64,000 bases of DNA, taken from assembly GCF_004216475.1 (NCBI RefSeq), contig NZ_CP022303.1, positions 496,001-560,000 on the forward strand. The letters are read 5' to 3'. Positions 49,363 through 58,026 of this stretch are shown here, one piece after another. A program made the translations under genes and the position numbers. Within the stretch, counting starts at the first letter, position 1. Each line of letters begins with the position of its first letter. The notes beneath the pieces were generated by a model, which saw only the letters and a list, made by a program, of their open reading frames with translations, was not told the origin of the DNA and ran no database searches. The stretch is from Thalassococcus sp. S3 (GTDB lineage: Bacteria > Pseudomonadota > Alphaproteobacteria > Rhodobacterales > Rhodobacteraceae).

Positions 49363-49430
49363 GGGAAACCTGACTATACCGGAGCGGTACATCCTTTCAC
49401 AGTCAAGCCATTGGTGTGGAAGGATTTGTC

Positions 49431-50402
49431 ATGGATTATGTTTTTACGGTGCGTCGTGTCAGCAAAGGTGCCTTCAAGGATGAACCGGGCAGCACGTATT
49501 TTCTCAAGGTGCCCGAGGATGCCGACGACATCTCTCCGGATCAAAAGGTCGGCGCGGCGGGCGCCGGTATGCCGGACAAATGGGCAAAGGAGGTTCTTGC
49601 AGCGGCCCGTTCGGGAGAGAACCCAAGAACGGTACAGCCCAAGGGCGATATTCTGATCTACGTGCACGGCTTCAACACGCCGACGACGACCATGCTGAAA
49701 CGGCACCGGCTTATTCGTGCGGGGCTGGAGCGGGAAGGCTTCGAAGGGGTGGTCGTGAGCTTTGACTGGCCGTCAGCATCTTCGGCACTGAATTATCTTG
49801 AGGACCGCTCGGACGCGAAACAGACGGCGCGCCTGCTGGTGGATGCGGGTATTTCAGCCTTTGCGGCCCGTCAGACCCCTGATTGCGAGATCAACCTGCA
49901 TATCCTGGCCCATTCGATGGGCGCATACGTGGTGCGCGAGGCGTTCGATGACGCCGATGACCGGCCCGCAGTGGCAAGCACCAGCTGGTCAGTCAGCCAG
50001 ATCCTGTTCGTGTCGGGCGATGTCTCGGCGTCTTCCATGAGCGACGGAAATCCGAAGTCCAGTTCGCTTTACCGGCATTGCGTGCGGCTGACCAACTATT
50101 CCAACCCTTTTGACGCGGCCTTGTCGCTGTCGAATATCAAGCGCGTCGGTGTGTCACCGCGCGTGGGGCGGATCGGCCTACCCGTCAACCGCCCCGACAA
50201 GGCGGTCAATGTGGATACCGGCGCTTATTACGAGCGCAACGAAGATCGCTTTCGCGATATCCCCAATGCGAGCCACACCTGGTATTTCTTCGACCAGAAC
50301 TTCTATACCGACGTCTTTCAGACCCTGCGGGGCGATGTAGACCGCAACCGCATCTCTACGCGGGCGGGCACGCGAAGTGAGCTGGAACTGCACGTCGCTT
50401 AA
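49431..50402 (+). CDS. Alpha/beta hydrolase, DUF900 type
   Basis: 323 codons from ATG 49431 with GGAAGGA upstream; GTG 49416 is the alternative. [16 protein letters not shown] (oxyanion hole), [20 protein letters not shown] and the nucleophile elbow [14 protein letters not shown] identify a DUF900 hydrolase. A late His ([13 protein letters not shown]) is the probable third catalytic residue. No signal peptide. Substrate unknown. Its last 4 nt overlap the convergent yidD. Confidence 0.85.
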   Translation: MDYVFTVRRVSKGAFKDEPGSTYFLKVPEDADDISPDQKVGAAGAGMPDKWAKEVLAAARSGENPRTVQPKGDILIYVHGFNTPTTTMLKRHRLIRAGLEREGFEGVVVSFDWPSASSALNYLEDRSDAKQTARLLVDAGISAFAARQTPDCEINLHILAHSMGAYVVREAFDDADDRPAVASTSWSVSQILFVSGDVSASSMSDGNPKSSSLYRHCVRLTNYSNPFDAALSLSNIKRVGVSPRVGRIGLPVNRPDKAVNVDTGAYYERNEDRFRDIPNASHTWYFFDQNFYTDVFQTLRGDVDRNRISTRAGTRSELELHVA

Positions 50403-50632
50403 CGATCCTCGCGCTCGGGCACCGGATCGTAGCCGGACCCGCCCCATGGATGACAGCGTGCGATCCGGCGCAGCGTGAGCCATCCGCCGCGGAGACCGCC
50501 ATGCTTTTGCAGGGCGTCCAGCGCGTAGGCGCTGCAGGTGGGCTGATACCGGCAGTTGAAGCCCACCCACGGGCTAAAGATCAACTGGTAGCCTCGGACA
50601 GGCAGTGACAGAAGAAAGGCCAGAGGCGTCAT
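50399..50632 (-). CDS. yidD: Membrane protein insertion efficiency factor YidD
   Basis: 77 codons, starting inside the rnpA stop (4-nt overlap). [20 protein letters not shown] and [20 protein letters not shown] are diagnostic; the cysteines are conserved. Small membrane-associated helper of YidC, whose own gene is 4.2 kb away here instead of next door. Confidence 0.93.
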   Translation of the reverse strand: MTPLAFLLSLPVRGYQLIFSPWVGFNCRYQPTCSAYALDALQKHGGLRGGWLTLRRIARCHPWGGSGYDPVPEREDR

Positions 50633-51042
50633 GCCTGTGTCCCGTGCAGCTTGCGCAGCGCCTGAAGAAGATCGTTCCGCAGATCAGCGAAGTCACGCGT
50701 AGCTGTGACGTCCGCCCGCCCGATCAAGACATAGTCGCGACCGGGATGACCGTGTTTGGGCAGCACAAGCCTGGCGATTTCCCTAAGCCTGCGTTTGGCG
50801 CGATTGCGGGCCACAGCGTTGCCCACCTTCTTGGAACAGGTAAAGCCCACGCGGATCGCATCGCCATCTGACCGCTGTCGCATCTGCAGGATAAAGCCCG
50901 GCATGGCCACCCGGCGTGCGCGGGAGGCTTTGATGAAGTCCGCGCGTTTGCGCAGAACCTCCAAACGCACAGGCACCGCCGGGGGCGTGTCCTCACCAAC
51001 CTTGCGGTTCGTGTGGGCGGCCTCCGGCGGTGCCTGTTGCAT
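50629..51042 (-). CDS. rnpA: Ribonuclease P protein component
   Basis: 137 codons from ATG 51042. [20 protein letters not shown], the basic RNR helix [18 protein letters not shown] and [20 protein letters not shown] are diagnostic. The first 22 residues ([18 protein letters not shown]) are an extra N-terminus. With the RNase P RNA, encoded elsewhere, it trims tRNA 5' ends. Downstream of rpmH by 15 nt. Confidence 0.94.
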   Translation of the reverse strand: MQQAPPEAAHTNRKVGEDTPPAVPVRLEVLRKRADFIKASRARRVAMPGFILQMRQRSDGDAIRVGFTCSKKVGNAVARNRAKRRLREIARLVLPKHGHPGRDYVLIGRADVTATRDFADLRNDLLQALRKLHGTQA

Positions 51043-51057
51043 CGCTTTGGCTGTCGC

Positions 51058-51192
51058 TTACGCGCTCAGCGACTTGCGGCCACGGGCGCGGCGGGCATTC
51101 AGGATCTTGCGGCCGGCCTTGGTGGCCATACGCGCGCGAAAACCATGGCGCCGCTTGCGCACGAGGTTCGAGGGTTGAAAGGTGCGTTTCAT
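51058..51192 (-). CDS. rpmH: 50S ribosomal protein L34
   Basis: 44 codons from ATG 51192. [20 protein letters not shown] then [20 protein letters not shown] is the invariant L34 sequence. The conserved rpmH-rnpA-yidD order follows. The upstream stretch 51193-51490 carries no other gene I can support; it must hold the promoters of this unit and of the divergent TVP38 gene. Confidence 0.97.
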
Positions 51193-51490
51193 CGCTCCGT
51201 CTCCACATCTGGGCCGGGCCGGCGCGGATTCGCCCCCGGTTTGCAATCTGAAGCCCGTCCTTTAGAGGCCCGATTTACCTAAGTCAAACGCTTGGCGACA
51301 GTTTTGGGCGCCTTTTGCAACAAATCCGCCCCTGTGGCGCCCGCAAATGTTTCATTTTCGTCTTCAGGGAACAAAAACCTCACGTAAGGCGTCACCCCCT
51401 ATCAACGGGCTGTGAACGCCCTACCGTCTATGCTGCCCGGCGCGCATGTTATGGCCAACACCGGAACGCATTCACCACGGGACAGCACAA

Positions 51491-52234
51491 ATGGCACATC
51501 AAACCGACACCGCCGAGACACCGCCGAAACGCGGCTGGACCCGACATATTCCGCTGGCCGTGATCGTCTCCGTGGCAGCGGTGGGGGCGTTCACGCTGCG
51601 CGACTACCTCAGCTTCGATACGCTTCGGGACAACCGCGAGGCGTTGCTGGCCTTTCGCGATGCCAACTACCTGGGCCTCGCCGCGATCTTCATCGGCATA
51701 TATGTCGCCATCGTGGCCTTTTCTCTTCCCGGCGCGGCCGTGGCCTCGGTGACCGGCGGCTTCCTTTTTGGCCTTGCTGCGGGAACTGCATTCAATGTCA
51801 CCGCCGCAACCATCGGTGCATCGGCCATCTTCCTCGCCGCGCGCTGGGGGCTGGGGGCCACTCTGACAGCCAAGCTCGAAGCCTCCGAGGGGACGATCAA
51901 GAAACTCAAGGACGGCCTGCGGGAGAATGAGATCAGCGTGCTCTTCCTGCTGCGCCTCGTGCCCGCCGTGCCCTTCTTCGTGGCCAACCTGCTGCCCGCA
52001 CTGGTTGGGGTGAAGTTCGTCAACTTCCTCTGGACTACCGCCTTTGGCATCGTGCCCGGTGCCATCGTCTTCACCTGGATTGGCGTGGGCCTCGGCGAGG
52101 TCTTCGACCGGGGCGAAAGCCCGGACCTGTCCCTTCTGTGGGAACCGCAGGTCATTGGCCCCATCCTCGGCCTCTGCGTCCTCGCTGCCCTTCCCATCGT
52201 GATCAAAGCCATCCGCGGCAAGAAAGAGATCTGA
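51491..52234 (+). CDS. TVP38/TMEM64 (DedA-like) membrane protein
   Basis: 247 codons from ATG 51491 (MAHQTDTAETPP); ATG-like codons upstream to 51446 lack a ribosome-binding site. Five or six helices with the SNARE-associated/VTT core: AFSLPGAAVASVTGGFLFGL, AARWGLG and LFLLRLVPAVPFFVANLLPA, GIVPGAIVFTWIGVGLG. DedA-related proteins act as lipid scramblases or proton-linked carriers; here undefined. 4 nt before the flavoprotein gene, a pairing seen in many bacteria, sometimes as a fusion. Confidence 0.88.
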   Translation: MAHQTDTAETPPKRGWTRHIPLAVIVSVAAVGAFTLRDYLSFDTLRDNREALLAFRDANYLGLAAIFIGIYVAIVAFSLPGAAVASVTGGFLFGLAAGTAFNVTAATIGASAIFLAARWGLGATLTAKLEASEGTIKKLKDGLRENEISVLFLLRLVPAVPFFVANLLPALVGVKFVNFLWTTAFGIVPGAIVFTWIGVGLGEVFDRGESPDLSLLWEPQVIGPILGLCVLAALPIVIKAIRGKKEI

Positions 52235-52238
52235 TCCC

Positions 52239-53657
52239 ATGAACCGTATCAAGACTGACATCCTGGTCATCGGCGCCGGGTCTGGCGGGCTGTCCGTCGC
52301 CGCCGGAGCTTCTCAAATGGGCGCGGACGTCGTGCTCCTTGAAGGCCACAAGATGGGCGGTGACTGCCTGAATTACGGCTGTGTGCCTTCCAAGGCGCTA
52401 ATCGCCAGCGGCAAGGCCGCCTATGGACAGGCCCATTCCAATCAGTACGGGGTCGCCGACACCAGCCCCCAGATCGACTATGCCGCCGCCAAGGGCCATG
52501 TGGCCGACGTCATTGCGCAGATCGCGCCGGTCGACAGTCAGGAACGCTTCGAAGGCTTTGGCGTGAACGTGATCCGGGAATTCGGCCATTTCATCTCGCC
52601 GACCGAAGTGCAGGCAGGCGATACCGTGATCACCGCACGCCGGATCGTGATCGCCACCGGTTCTTCCCCGCTGGTTCCGCCGATCCCTGGGCTGGACACC
52701 GTGCCTTACGAGACGAACGAGACGCTGTTCGAGTTGCGCGAGAAGCCCGAACACCTGCTGATCATCGGCGGTGGACCCATCGGGATGGAGATGGCGCAGG
52801 CCCATATCCGTCTGGGATCAAAAGTCACAGTTATCGAAGGCGACAAGGCGCTGGGCAAGGATGATCCGGAGCTGGCGGATATCGTGCTGGAAAACCTCAA
52901 GGCCGAAGGGGTCGAGATCGCCGAGGATGCGCTCGCCGCCGAGATCCGCGGGCAGGCGGGGGCCATTGAGGTGGAAACCAAGGATGGCCGCATCTTCAAG
53001 GGCTCTCACTTGCTGATGGCGGTGGGGCGTAAGTCGAACACCGACAAGTTGAACCTCGAAGCGGCCGGCATCAAGACGAAGCGCACAGGGATCAAGGTCG
53101 ATGACAGCCTGCGCACCACCAACAAGAAGGTCTACGCTATCGGCGATGTTGCCGGTGGTCTGCAATTCACCCATGTTGCGGGATATCATGCGGGGGTAAT
53201 CATCCGCTCGATGCTTTTCGGGTTACCCTCGAAAGCCAAGACCAGCCATATCCCCTGGGCCACCTACACCGATCCGGAACTGGCCCAGGTCGGCCTGACC
53301 GAGGCTCAGGCCAAGAAAGCACATGGCACCAACCTTGAGGTCGTTCGGTTTCACTACAACCATAACGACCGTGCGATTGCCGAACGCAAGACCAAGGGAT
53401 TTATCAAGGTGATGGTTGTCAAGGGCCGTCCGGTCGGCGCCTCAATTGTCGGATATCAAGCCGGAGAGTTGATCAACCTCTGGGCGCTCGCCTTGGCCAA
53501 CAAGATGAAGATGAGCCAGATCGCCGCCATGGTTGCGCCCTATCCCACGATCGGGGAAATCAACAAACGTGCCGCCGGGGCCTATTTCAGCCCGCGTTTG
53601 TTTGATAATCCCACCGTCAAACGTGTGGTTGGGCTCGTCCAGAAATGGCTTCCCTGA
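52239..53657 (+). CDS. MerA-like FAD pyridine nucleotide-disulfide oxidoreductase
   Basis: 472 codons. FAD site VIGAGSGGLSVAAGA, redox pair GGDCLNYGCVPSK (Cys43, Cys48), NAD(P) site IIGGGPIGMEMA and second FAD motif YAIGDVAGG are present. The C-terminal segment reads APYPTIGEI: the His of the lipoamide dehydrogenase His-Glu pair is replaced by Tyr, and there is no C-terminal CC pair or N-terminal metal domain as in mercuric reductase. It is therefore neither; the substrate is unknown, perhaps a quinone or thiol compound. Confidence 0.85.
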   Translation: MNRIKTDILVIGAGSGGLSVAAGASQMGADVVLLEGHKMGGDCLNYGCVPSKALIASGKAAYGQAHSNQYGVADTSPQIDYAAAKGHVADVIAQIAPVDSQERFEGFGVNVIREFGHFISPTEVQAGDTVITARRIVIATGSSPLVPPIPGLDTVPYETNETLFELREKPEHLLIIGGGPIGMEMAQAHIRLGSKVTVIEGDKALGKDDPELADIVLENLKAEGVEIAEDALAAEIRGQAGAIEVETKDGRIFKGSHLLMAVGRKSNTDKLNLEAAGIKTKRTGIKVDDSLRTTNKKVYAIGDVAGGLQFTHVAGYHAGVIIRSMLFGLPSKAKTSHIPWATYTDPELAQVGLTEAQAKKAHGTNLEVVRFHYNHNDRAIAERKTKGFIKVMVVKGRPVGASIVGYQAGELINLWALALANKMKMSQIAAMVAPYPTIGEINKRAAGAYFSPRLFDNPTVKRVVGLVQKWLP

Positions 53658-53672
53658 CCGGGAAGGGGCGAC

Positions 53673-55061
53673 ATGCTGAACTCACTTTCAGGCCGGTTTC
53701 TCATCCTGACCACGGTCTTTGTGATGTTGGCCGAGGTGCTGATCTTCGTTCCCTCCATTGCGCGTTTTCGCGAGGATTACCTGCTCGACCGCCTGGAACG
53801 CGCCCAGATCGCGTCGCTCGCCCTTTTGGCGGACGACATGCTCACCTCCGACCTCGAAGCCGAGCTTCTGGAGAATGCCGAGGTTTTCAACGTCGTCCTG
53901 CGCAGGGACGAGGTGCGCCAGCTCGTTCTGTCTTCTCCCATGCCGCAACCCATCCAGGCCACGTTCGATCTGCGTGATCCGGGCGCTTTGGTGCTGATCC
54001 GCGATGCGCTGAATCGGCTTGCCCGACCCGAAAGCGAAGTGATCCGCGTGATCGGTTCGCCGGTGCGAGAGGCGGGTTTGCTGATCGAGGTCACGATGGA
54101 CACGGCCGAGATGCGCCAGGCCATGATCGACTTCGGCATTCGCATCCTGATCCTGTCGGCGGTGATCTCGATCTTCACGGCCGTGCTGCTCTTTCTCGCC
54201 GTGCGCGCGTTTCTTGTCAGGCCGATCAAAGGTGTTGTGGGCTATATGCAGCGCTACGCCGCCGCGCCCGAGGATGCCCGGCGTATCATCCAGCCACGGG
54301 CCGGGGTGAAGGAATTGCGCGAGGCCGAAGAGGCACTTCAGCAATTGCAGACCGAACTGACCCAGGCCCTGCGCCAGAAGGAACGGCTGGCCCAATTGGG
54401 CGGGGCCGTGGCCAAGGTCAGCCATGATTTGCGCAACATCCTGACCTCCGCTCAGCTTTTTACCGACCGGATCGAGACGAGCGAGGACCCCCTCGTACGC
54501 CGTCTGGCGCCGAAACTGGTGAACTCGATCACGCGCGCCGTGTCGCTTTGCGAAAGCACGCTTGCGTTTGGCCGGGCGGAGGAGCCCGCCCCGACCCTTG
54601 CGCGGTTCCAGCTGATTGACGTCGTCTCCGACGTGATCGATAGCGAACGTCTTGCCGTTGATGCACACGATATCAGTTTTTCCGAAGACATCCCAGCCAT
54701 GTTGACCCTGCGGGCTGATCCGGAACAGCTCTTCCGCGTCGTTTCCAACCTGGTGCGCAACGCGCGCCAGGCCATTGTCGCCGCCGGCAAGCCAGGAGAG
54801 ATCAACGTCAGCGCGCGGGAGGGGGATGAGGCTTGGACGATCGAGATCTCCGACACGGGCCCCGGACTTCCACCCAAGGCACAGGAACACCTTTTCACAC
54901 CGTTTCAGGGCGGTGCGCGCAAAGGCGGTTCCGGGCTCGGTCTGGCCATCGCGGCGGAGTTGATCCGCGGCCACGGCGGGACGCTCGCGCTGTCCTACAC
55001 CGGACCGGAGGGAACGTCTTTCGCCATCACCCTGCCCAAAGGCGACGGCGCAGCGCTGTGA
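53673..55061 (+). CDS. Orphan sensor histidine kinase
   Basis: 462 codons. TM 1 at 8-29, periplasmic domain about 30-154, TM 2 at 155-178, HAMP linker, coiled coil (EELREAEEALQQLQTELTQA region, 212-238) and DHp with His251 (AKVSHDLRNILTSAQLF). ATPase motifs NLVRNARQAI, SDTGPGLP, HLFTPFQGG and GGSGLGLAIA are complete. No response regulator is next to it. It follows the flavoprotein by 15 nt, so the three genes 51491-55061 look like one operon. Confidence 0.92.
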   Translation: MLNSLSGRFLILTTVFVMLAEVLIFVPSIARFREDYLLDRLERAQIASLALLADDMLTSDLEAELLENAEVFNVVLRRDEVRQLVLSSPMPQPIQATFDLRDPGALVLIRDALNRLARPESEVIRVIGSPVREAGLLIEVTMDTAEMRQAMIDFGIRILILSAVISIFTAVLLFLAVRAFLVRPIKGVVGYMQRYAAAPEDARRIIQPRAGVKELREAEEALQQLQTELTQALRQKERLAQLGGAVAKVSHDLRNILTSAQLFTDRIETSEDPLVRRLAPKLVNSITRAVSLCESTLAFGRAEEPAPTLARFQLIDVVSDVIDSERLAVDAHDISFSEDIPAMLTLRADPEQLFRVVSNLVRNARQAIVAAGKPGEINVSAREGDEAWTIEISDTGPGLPPKAQEHLFTPFQGGARKGGSGLGLAIAAELIRGHGGTLALSYTGPEGTSFAITLPKGDGAAL

Positions 55062-55104
55062 TAATGACGCAGACCCGGGATTTGCGTTTTGCTGCGAAAT
55101 CCGC

Positions 55105-55132
55105 TTGCATTACCTGCGCCCCAAGTCTAAGT
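55105..55132 (+). promoter_or_regulatory. Possible tRNA-Arg promoter
   Basis: TTGCAT (55105-55110), 16-nt spacer, CTAAGT (55127-55132), ending 11 nt before the tRNA. Position is right for a tRNA promoter; the -10 match is modest. Confidence 0.4.
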
Positions 55133-55143
55133 GAGGCCCTCGT

Positions 55144-55220
55144 GGACCGATAGCTCAGCTGGATAGAGTACTTGACTACGAATCAAGGGGTCGGGGGTTC
55201 GAATCCTCCTCGGTCCGCCA
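55144..55220 (+). tRNA. tRNA-Arg (anticodon ACG)
   Basis: Acceptor stem GGACCGA/TCGGTCC with encoded CCA; D arm GCTCAGCTGGATAGAGT; anticodon stem CTTGA/TCAAG with loop CTACGAA, anticodon ACG (inosine at position 34, reads CGU/CGC/CGA); T stem GGGGG/CCTCC with loop TTCGAAT. Full cloverleaf of 77 nt. Confidence 0.97.
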
Positions 55221-55621
55221 CGCATTCTTGTTGAACGTCAGATGAAATTGGCTTTTACGTCAAGAACTGACACAATCACCGCGCACCGGATGCCTGTGGC
55301 GCGGTCGCAGACGTCCGGTTCGCACCTCGCGCATCTAGTGGTTCATACAACTGAGATATGTCGCGCTGCTAGGGTCTTCTGGCGCTTAAGGGGCGGTCTG
55401 TCGGCGTAAACGGCCGTTAGCTGCCATTGAACATGCAAGTCCAATGCTGCGGCCGCAGCCCGCATTCTGGACATTCGCTGCGACCGCGAAATCCGGCCAG
55501 TAACCAAGGATCAATTCGCGGACTTTTTGCTGCCGTTCGGTTTTTGTCGTTGAACGCTCGCTTTGCACGCTTCACGACTGGAGCGCGACGTGCCAATGGC
55601 CTATTATCGCCATGGAGATTC
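55221..55621. other. 401-nt spacer after tRNA-Arg, rich in palindromes
   Basis: No gene can be supported; a 60-codon minus-strand frame (55386-55568) looks random. It contains AACGGCCGTT (55409-55418, perfect) and a nested dyad at 55439-55472: GTCCA..TGGAC outside, ATGC..GCAT inside, with perfect CTGCGGCCGCAG at 55447-55458. It may hold remnants of integrated DNA beside the tRNA; no integrase is seen. Confidence 0.5.
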
Positions 55622-56095
55622 TCATGTCAGCTTAACTTTGCTGTGCAGCACACCATCAGCATCGCCGTAGAGCCAGTCGCCGGGTATTATCTCGACACCG
55701 CCGATATGGATTGGACATTCAGTTTTTCCCCAACCTTCTTTTGCACTTTTGACGGGGCTGGTGGCCAACGCGAACACAAGCGTGTCCATGTCTGCAATCT
55801 CCACACTATCGCGGATCGCAGCATTGAGTACGATCCCGGCCCAACCATTGTCGATGGCGAGTTGCGCGAGCATGTCGCCCAATAGCGCGATCCGAGTGGA
55901 GCCGCCGCCATCAACGACTAGAATGCGGCCTTCCCCGGGTGTCTCCAGCTGAGCTCGGACGATCGTGTTGTCTTCAAAGCACTTCACGGTTTGAACCGGT
56001 CCGGCAAAATGGGTTTTCGTTCCGAACTGACGAAGAGGTAGGTGGATCAGTGAGAGCTTTTCAGCGTGATTATCAATCAAGTCAGCGGTTTTCAT
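55622..56095 (-). CDS. RraA-like protein (HMG/CHA aldolase or decarboxylase family)
   Basis: 157 codons from ATG 56095. VVDGGGSTRIALLGDMLAQL, DNGWAGIVLNAAIRDS (the Arg-Asp pair that binds metal and substrate in HMG aldolases) and WGKTECPIHIGGVEIIPGDW match the RraA fold. Members are either RNase E inhibitors or divalent-metal aldolases and oxaloacetate decarboxylases. At the end of a sugar-acid operon (6 nt after otnC) an enzymatic role is more likely than RNase control. Confidence 0.8.
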   Translation of the reverse strand: MKTADLIDNHAEKLSLIHLPLRQFGTKTHFAGPVQTVKCFEDNTIVRAQLETPGEGRILVVDGGGSTRIALLGDMLAQLAIDNGWAGIVLNAAIRDSVEIADMDTLVFALATSPVKSAKEGWGKTECPIHIGGVEIIPGDWLYGDADGVLHSKVKLT

Positions 56096-56101
56096 GGGTC
56101 C

Positions 56102-56743
56102 TCACATCTTGGCAAAGCTGCGTTGCAGGTCGGCGACGGCTTCATCACTCAGCAATCGGGCTCTCATGCCTTGCGTGATCATCAGCAATTTCGCAGTTTC
56201 TTCCAGCTCCTCAGCGGCGCAGACCGCCGAGAACAAGTCCTTGCCACTGACGACCGGCCCGTGATTGGCGAGCAGCACGGCGGTATAGTCGCCATTCAGT
56301 TCAGCAATCATCTCACCCGCCCTCGGATCGCCAGGCTTGACATAAGGCACAAGTTTCACGGTGCCCACGCGCATGACGACATAGGGCGTCAAAGGTGGAA
56401 TGCAGTTGTCGGGATCAGTGTCCTCGAGACAAGACAATGCTGTGGCCCATGTGGAATGGAGATGCACCACTGCGCCACAGTGTGGCCGGGATTCATAGAA
56501 CGCACGATGCAGAAAGGACTCCTTGGTCGGCTTGTCGCCGCCAATGTGATTTCCCTGAGCATCCAGCTTGGAAATTCTTTCAGGGTCGATCGACCCAAGC
56601 GTTGAATTCGTCGGCGTCATCAGGATGTCATCACCAACCTTTGCCGAGACATTGCCCGCGGTACCAACGCTTAAGCCGCGCCGAAACAGCGAAGCACAGA
56701 GTTCCGCCATTTGTAGGCGCAATTCTCGTTCATTCAAAGTCAC
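56102..56743 (-). CDS. otnC: Class II aldolase, 3-oxo-tetronate 4-phosphate decarboxylase (OtnC-like)
   Basis: 213 codons from GTG 56743, overlapping the otnK stop by 4 nt. Zinc ligands His94 and His96 in VVHLHSTWAT, His161 in LLANHGPVVSG and acidic Glu75 (PTKESFLHR) are present; GTAGNVSAKVGDDILMTPTN binds phosphate in the family. Beside a DUF1537 kinase such proteins release CO2 from 3-oxo-tetronate 4-phosphate to give dihydroxyacetone phosphate (established for OtnC). Specificity is inferred from context. Confidence 0.85.
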   Translation of the reverse strand: MTLNERELRLQMAELCASLFRRGLSVGTAGNVSAKVGDDILMTPTNSTLGSIDPERISKLDAQGNHIGGDKPTKESFLHRAFYESRPHCGAVVHLHSTWATALSCLEDTDPDNCIPPLTPYVVMRVGTVKLVPYVKPGDPRAGEMIAELNGDYTAVLLANHGPVVSGKDLFSAVCAAEELEETAKLLMITQGMRARLLSDEAVADLQRSFAKM

Positions 56744-58026
56744 GACGAACCCTCCATAATTTGGAGTGCCTTAGCGAAGAAATCTTCGGCTCCAAAGTTG
56801 CCTGATTTCAACGCAAGTGCGACCGGCTCATCGGTGCCGATAGTGAGCATGGGAACACCGGGATCAATTTCAGGTCCAAGTGTCATGGCAGACACGTCGA
56901 GCTGGTCCGTAATTGCCTTCGCAACGGCCCCTGACGTCTCGCCGCCAGCGACAACAATCCTGCGAAATCCATTCTCTACCAGCTGCTGCGCAGTTGTCGC
57001 GAAAAGCGCATCCAGCTTCGCTGATACCGCCTCACGGCCGTATTTTGATTGAAGGTCTTTCACTTCCTCCGGCGTACCGGATGAATAGACAAGAGGGGCC
57101 AGTCCTCTTTTGGCTTTGATAAACGCCAGCAGATTCGCGGCCGTCACCGTGTCGGACATGACGCCGGGTACATCGATCGCGAGGGTCGGATGCTTCTTGG
57201 CGTGTAGAGCGACTTGCCCCAGGGTCGCACCGGAGCATGACCCAGCGAGTATCGCTTCCGGTCCTGAACAAGCTGCAAATTGGACCCCGTCGCCTTCGGC
57301 CTTCCCAGCCCGAATGAAGTTGCGCGGCAAACCCAAGGCAATACCAGAACCTCCCGTGATAAACGGCTGGTCGGCCACTGTCTCCCCCAGAACGAGCAGA
57401 TCGTCATCCGTGACCGCATCCGCCACAATGAACCGATTTCCATTCATCATCTCAGCAGACAGGATGTTCTTTGTCTCGTGTACGCCAGCAAGGACCGATT
57501 TCAATGCAAGATGCCCGACTCTGCTCGTCGTTTGATGACCCAACCAGCGGCGCAGATCTGGGTCGGTCATCGGCGTGAGAGGATGATGCTGCATCCCAGA
57601 TTCACTCAGCAGTTTGTCGAAAACGAACAAATGTCCTTGGTAGACGGTGCGGCCGGTGGTCGGGAAGGCGGGGCACACCAGGACGCCATTCGCATTGAGG
57701 GCGTCTGCCAATGCGTCTGCGACCGGACCGATGTTGCCTTCCGGCGTCGAGTCAAAGGTTGAGCAGTATTTAAAGATGATCTGCTCGCAGCCTTGTTGTC
57801 GCAACCAAGCGAGCGCCTGCAAGCTTTCTTTGATTGCATCCTGCACTGCGGCCGAGCGGCTCTTGAGGGAGATCACTCCGGCCTCTAATGTCGGGTCCGC
57901 TGGGACGTTGGGGATTCCGGCAAACTGCGCTGTCCGCAGGCCGCCCTCTGGGGGAACACCTTTTGCAAGGGTGTTGGCGATGTCACTGGCGCCCGTGAAG
58001 TCATCCGCAATAACACCGATCAGCAT
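56740..58026 (-). CDS. otnK: 3-oxo-tetronate kinase OtnK (DUF1537)
   Basis: 428 codons from ATG 58026; longer in-frame starts fall inside the next gene. N-terminal substrate domain: MLIGVIADDFTGASDIANTL, FKYCSTFDSTPEGNIGPVAD, CPAFPTTGRTVYQGHLFVF. C-terminal nucleotide domain: GSCSGATLGQVALH, VYSSGTPEEV, RIVVAGGETSGAVAKAI. Phosphorylates 3-oxo four-carbon acids at C4 (family knowledge). Overlaps the racemase-like gene by 7 nt and otnC by 4 nt. Confidence 0.92.
   Translation of the reverse strand: MLIGVIADDFTGASDIANTLAKGVPPEGGLRTAQFAGIPNVPADPTLEAGVISLKSRSAAVQDAIKESLQALAWLRQQGCEQIIFKYCSTFDSTPEGNIGPVADALADALNANGVLVCPAFPTTGRTVYQGHLFVFDKLLSESGMQHHPLTPMTDPDLRRWLGHQTTSRVGHLALKSVLAGVHETKNILSAEMMNGNRFIVADAVTDDDLLVLGETVADQPFITGGSGIALGLPRNFIRAGKAEGDGVQFAACSGPEAILAGSCSGATLGQVALHAKKHPTLAIDVPGVMSDTVTAANLLAFIKAKRGLAPLVYSSGTPEEVKDLQSKYGREAVSAKLDALFATTAQQLVENGFRRIVVAGGETSGAVAKAITDQLDVSAMTLGPEIDPGVPMLTIGTDEPVALALKSGNFGAEDFFAKALQIMEGSS

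Noticed and set aside
55386..55568. 60-codon minus-strand gene in the tRNA-Arg spacer
   Set aside because: No ribosome-binding site, no recognisable domain, and it covers the nested palindromes.
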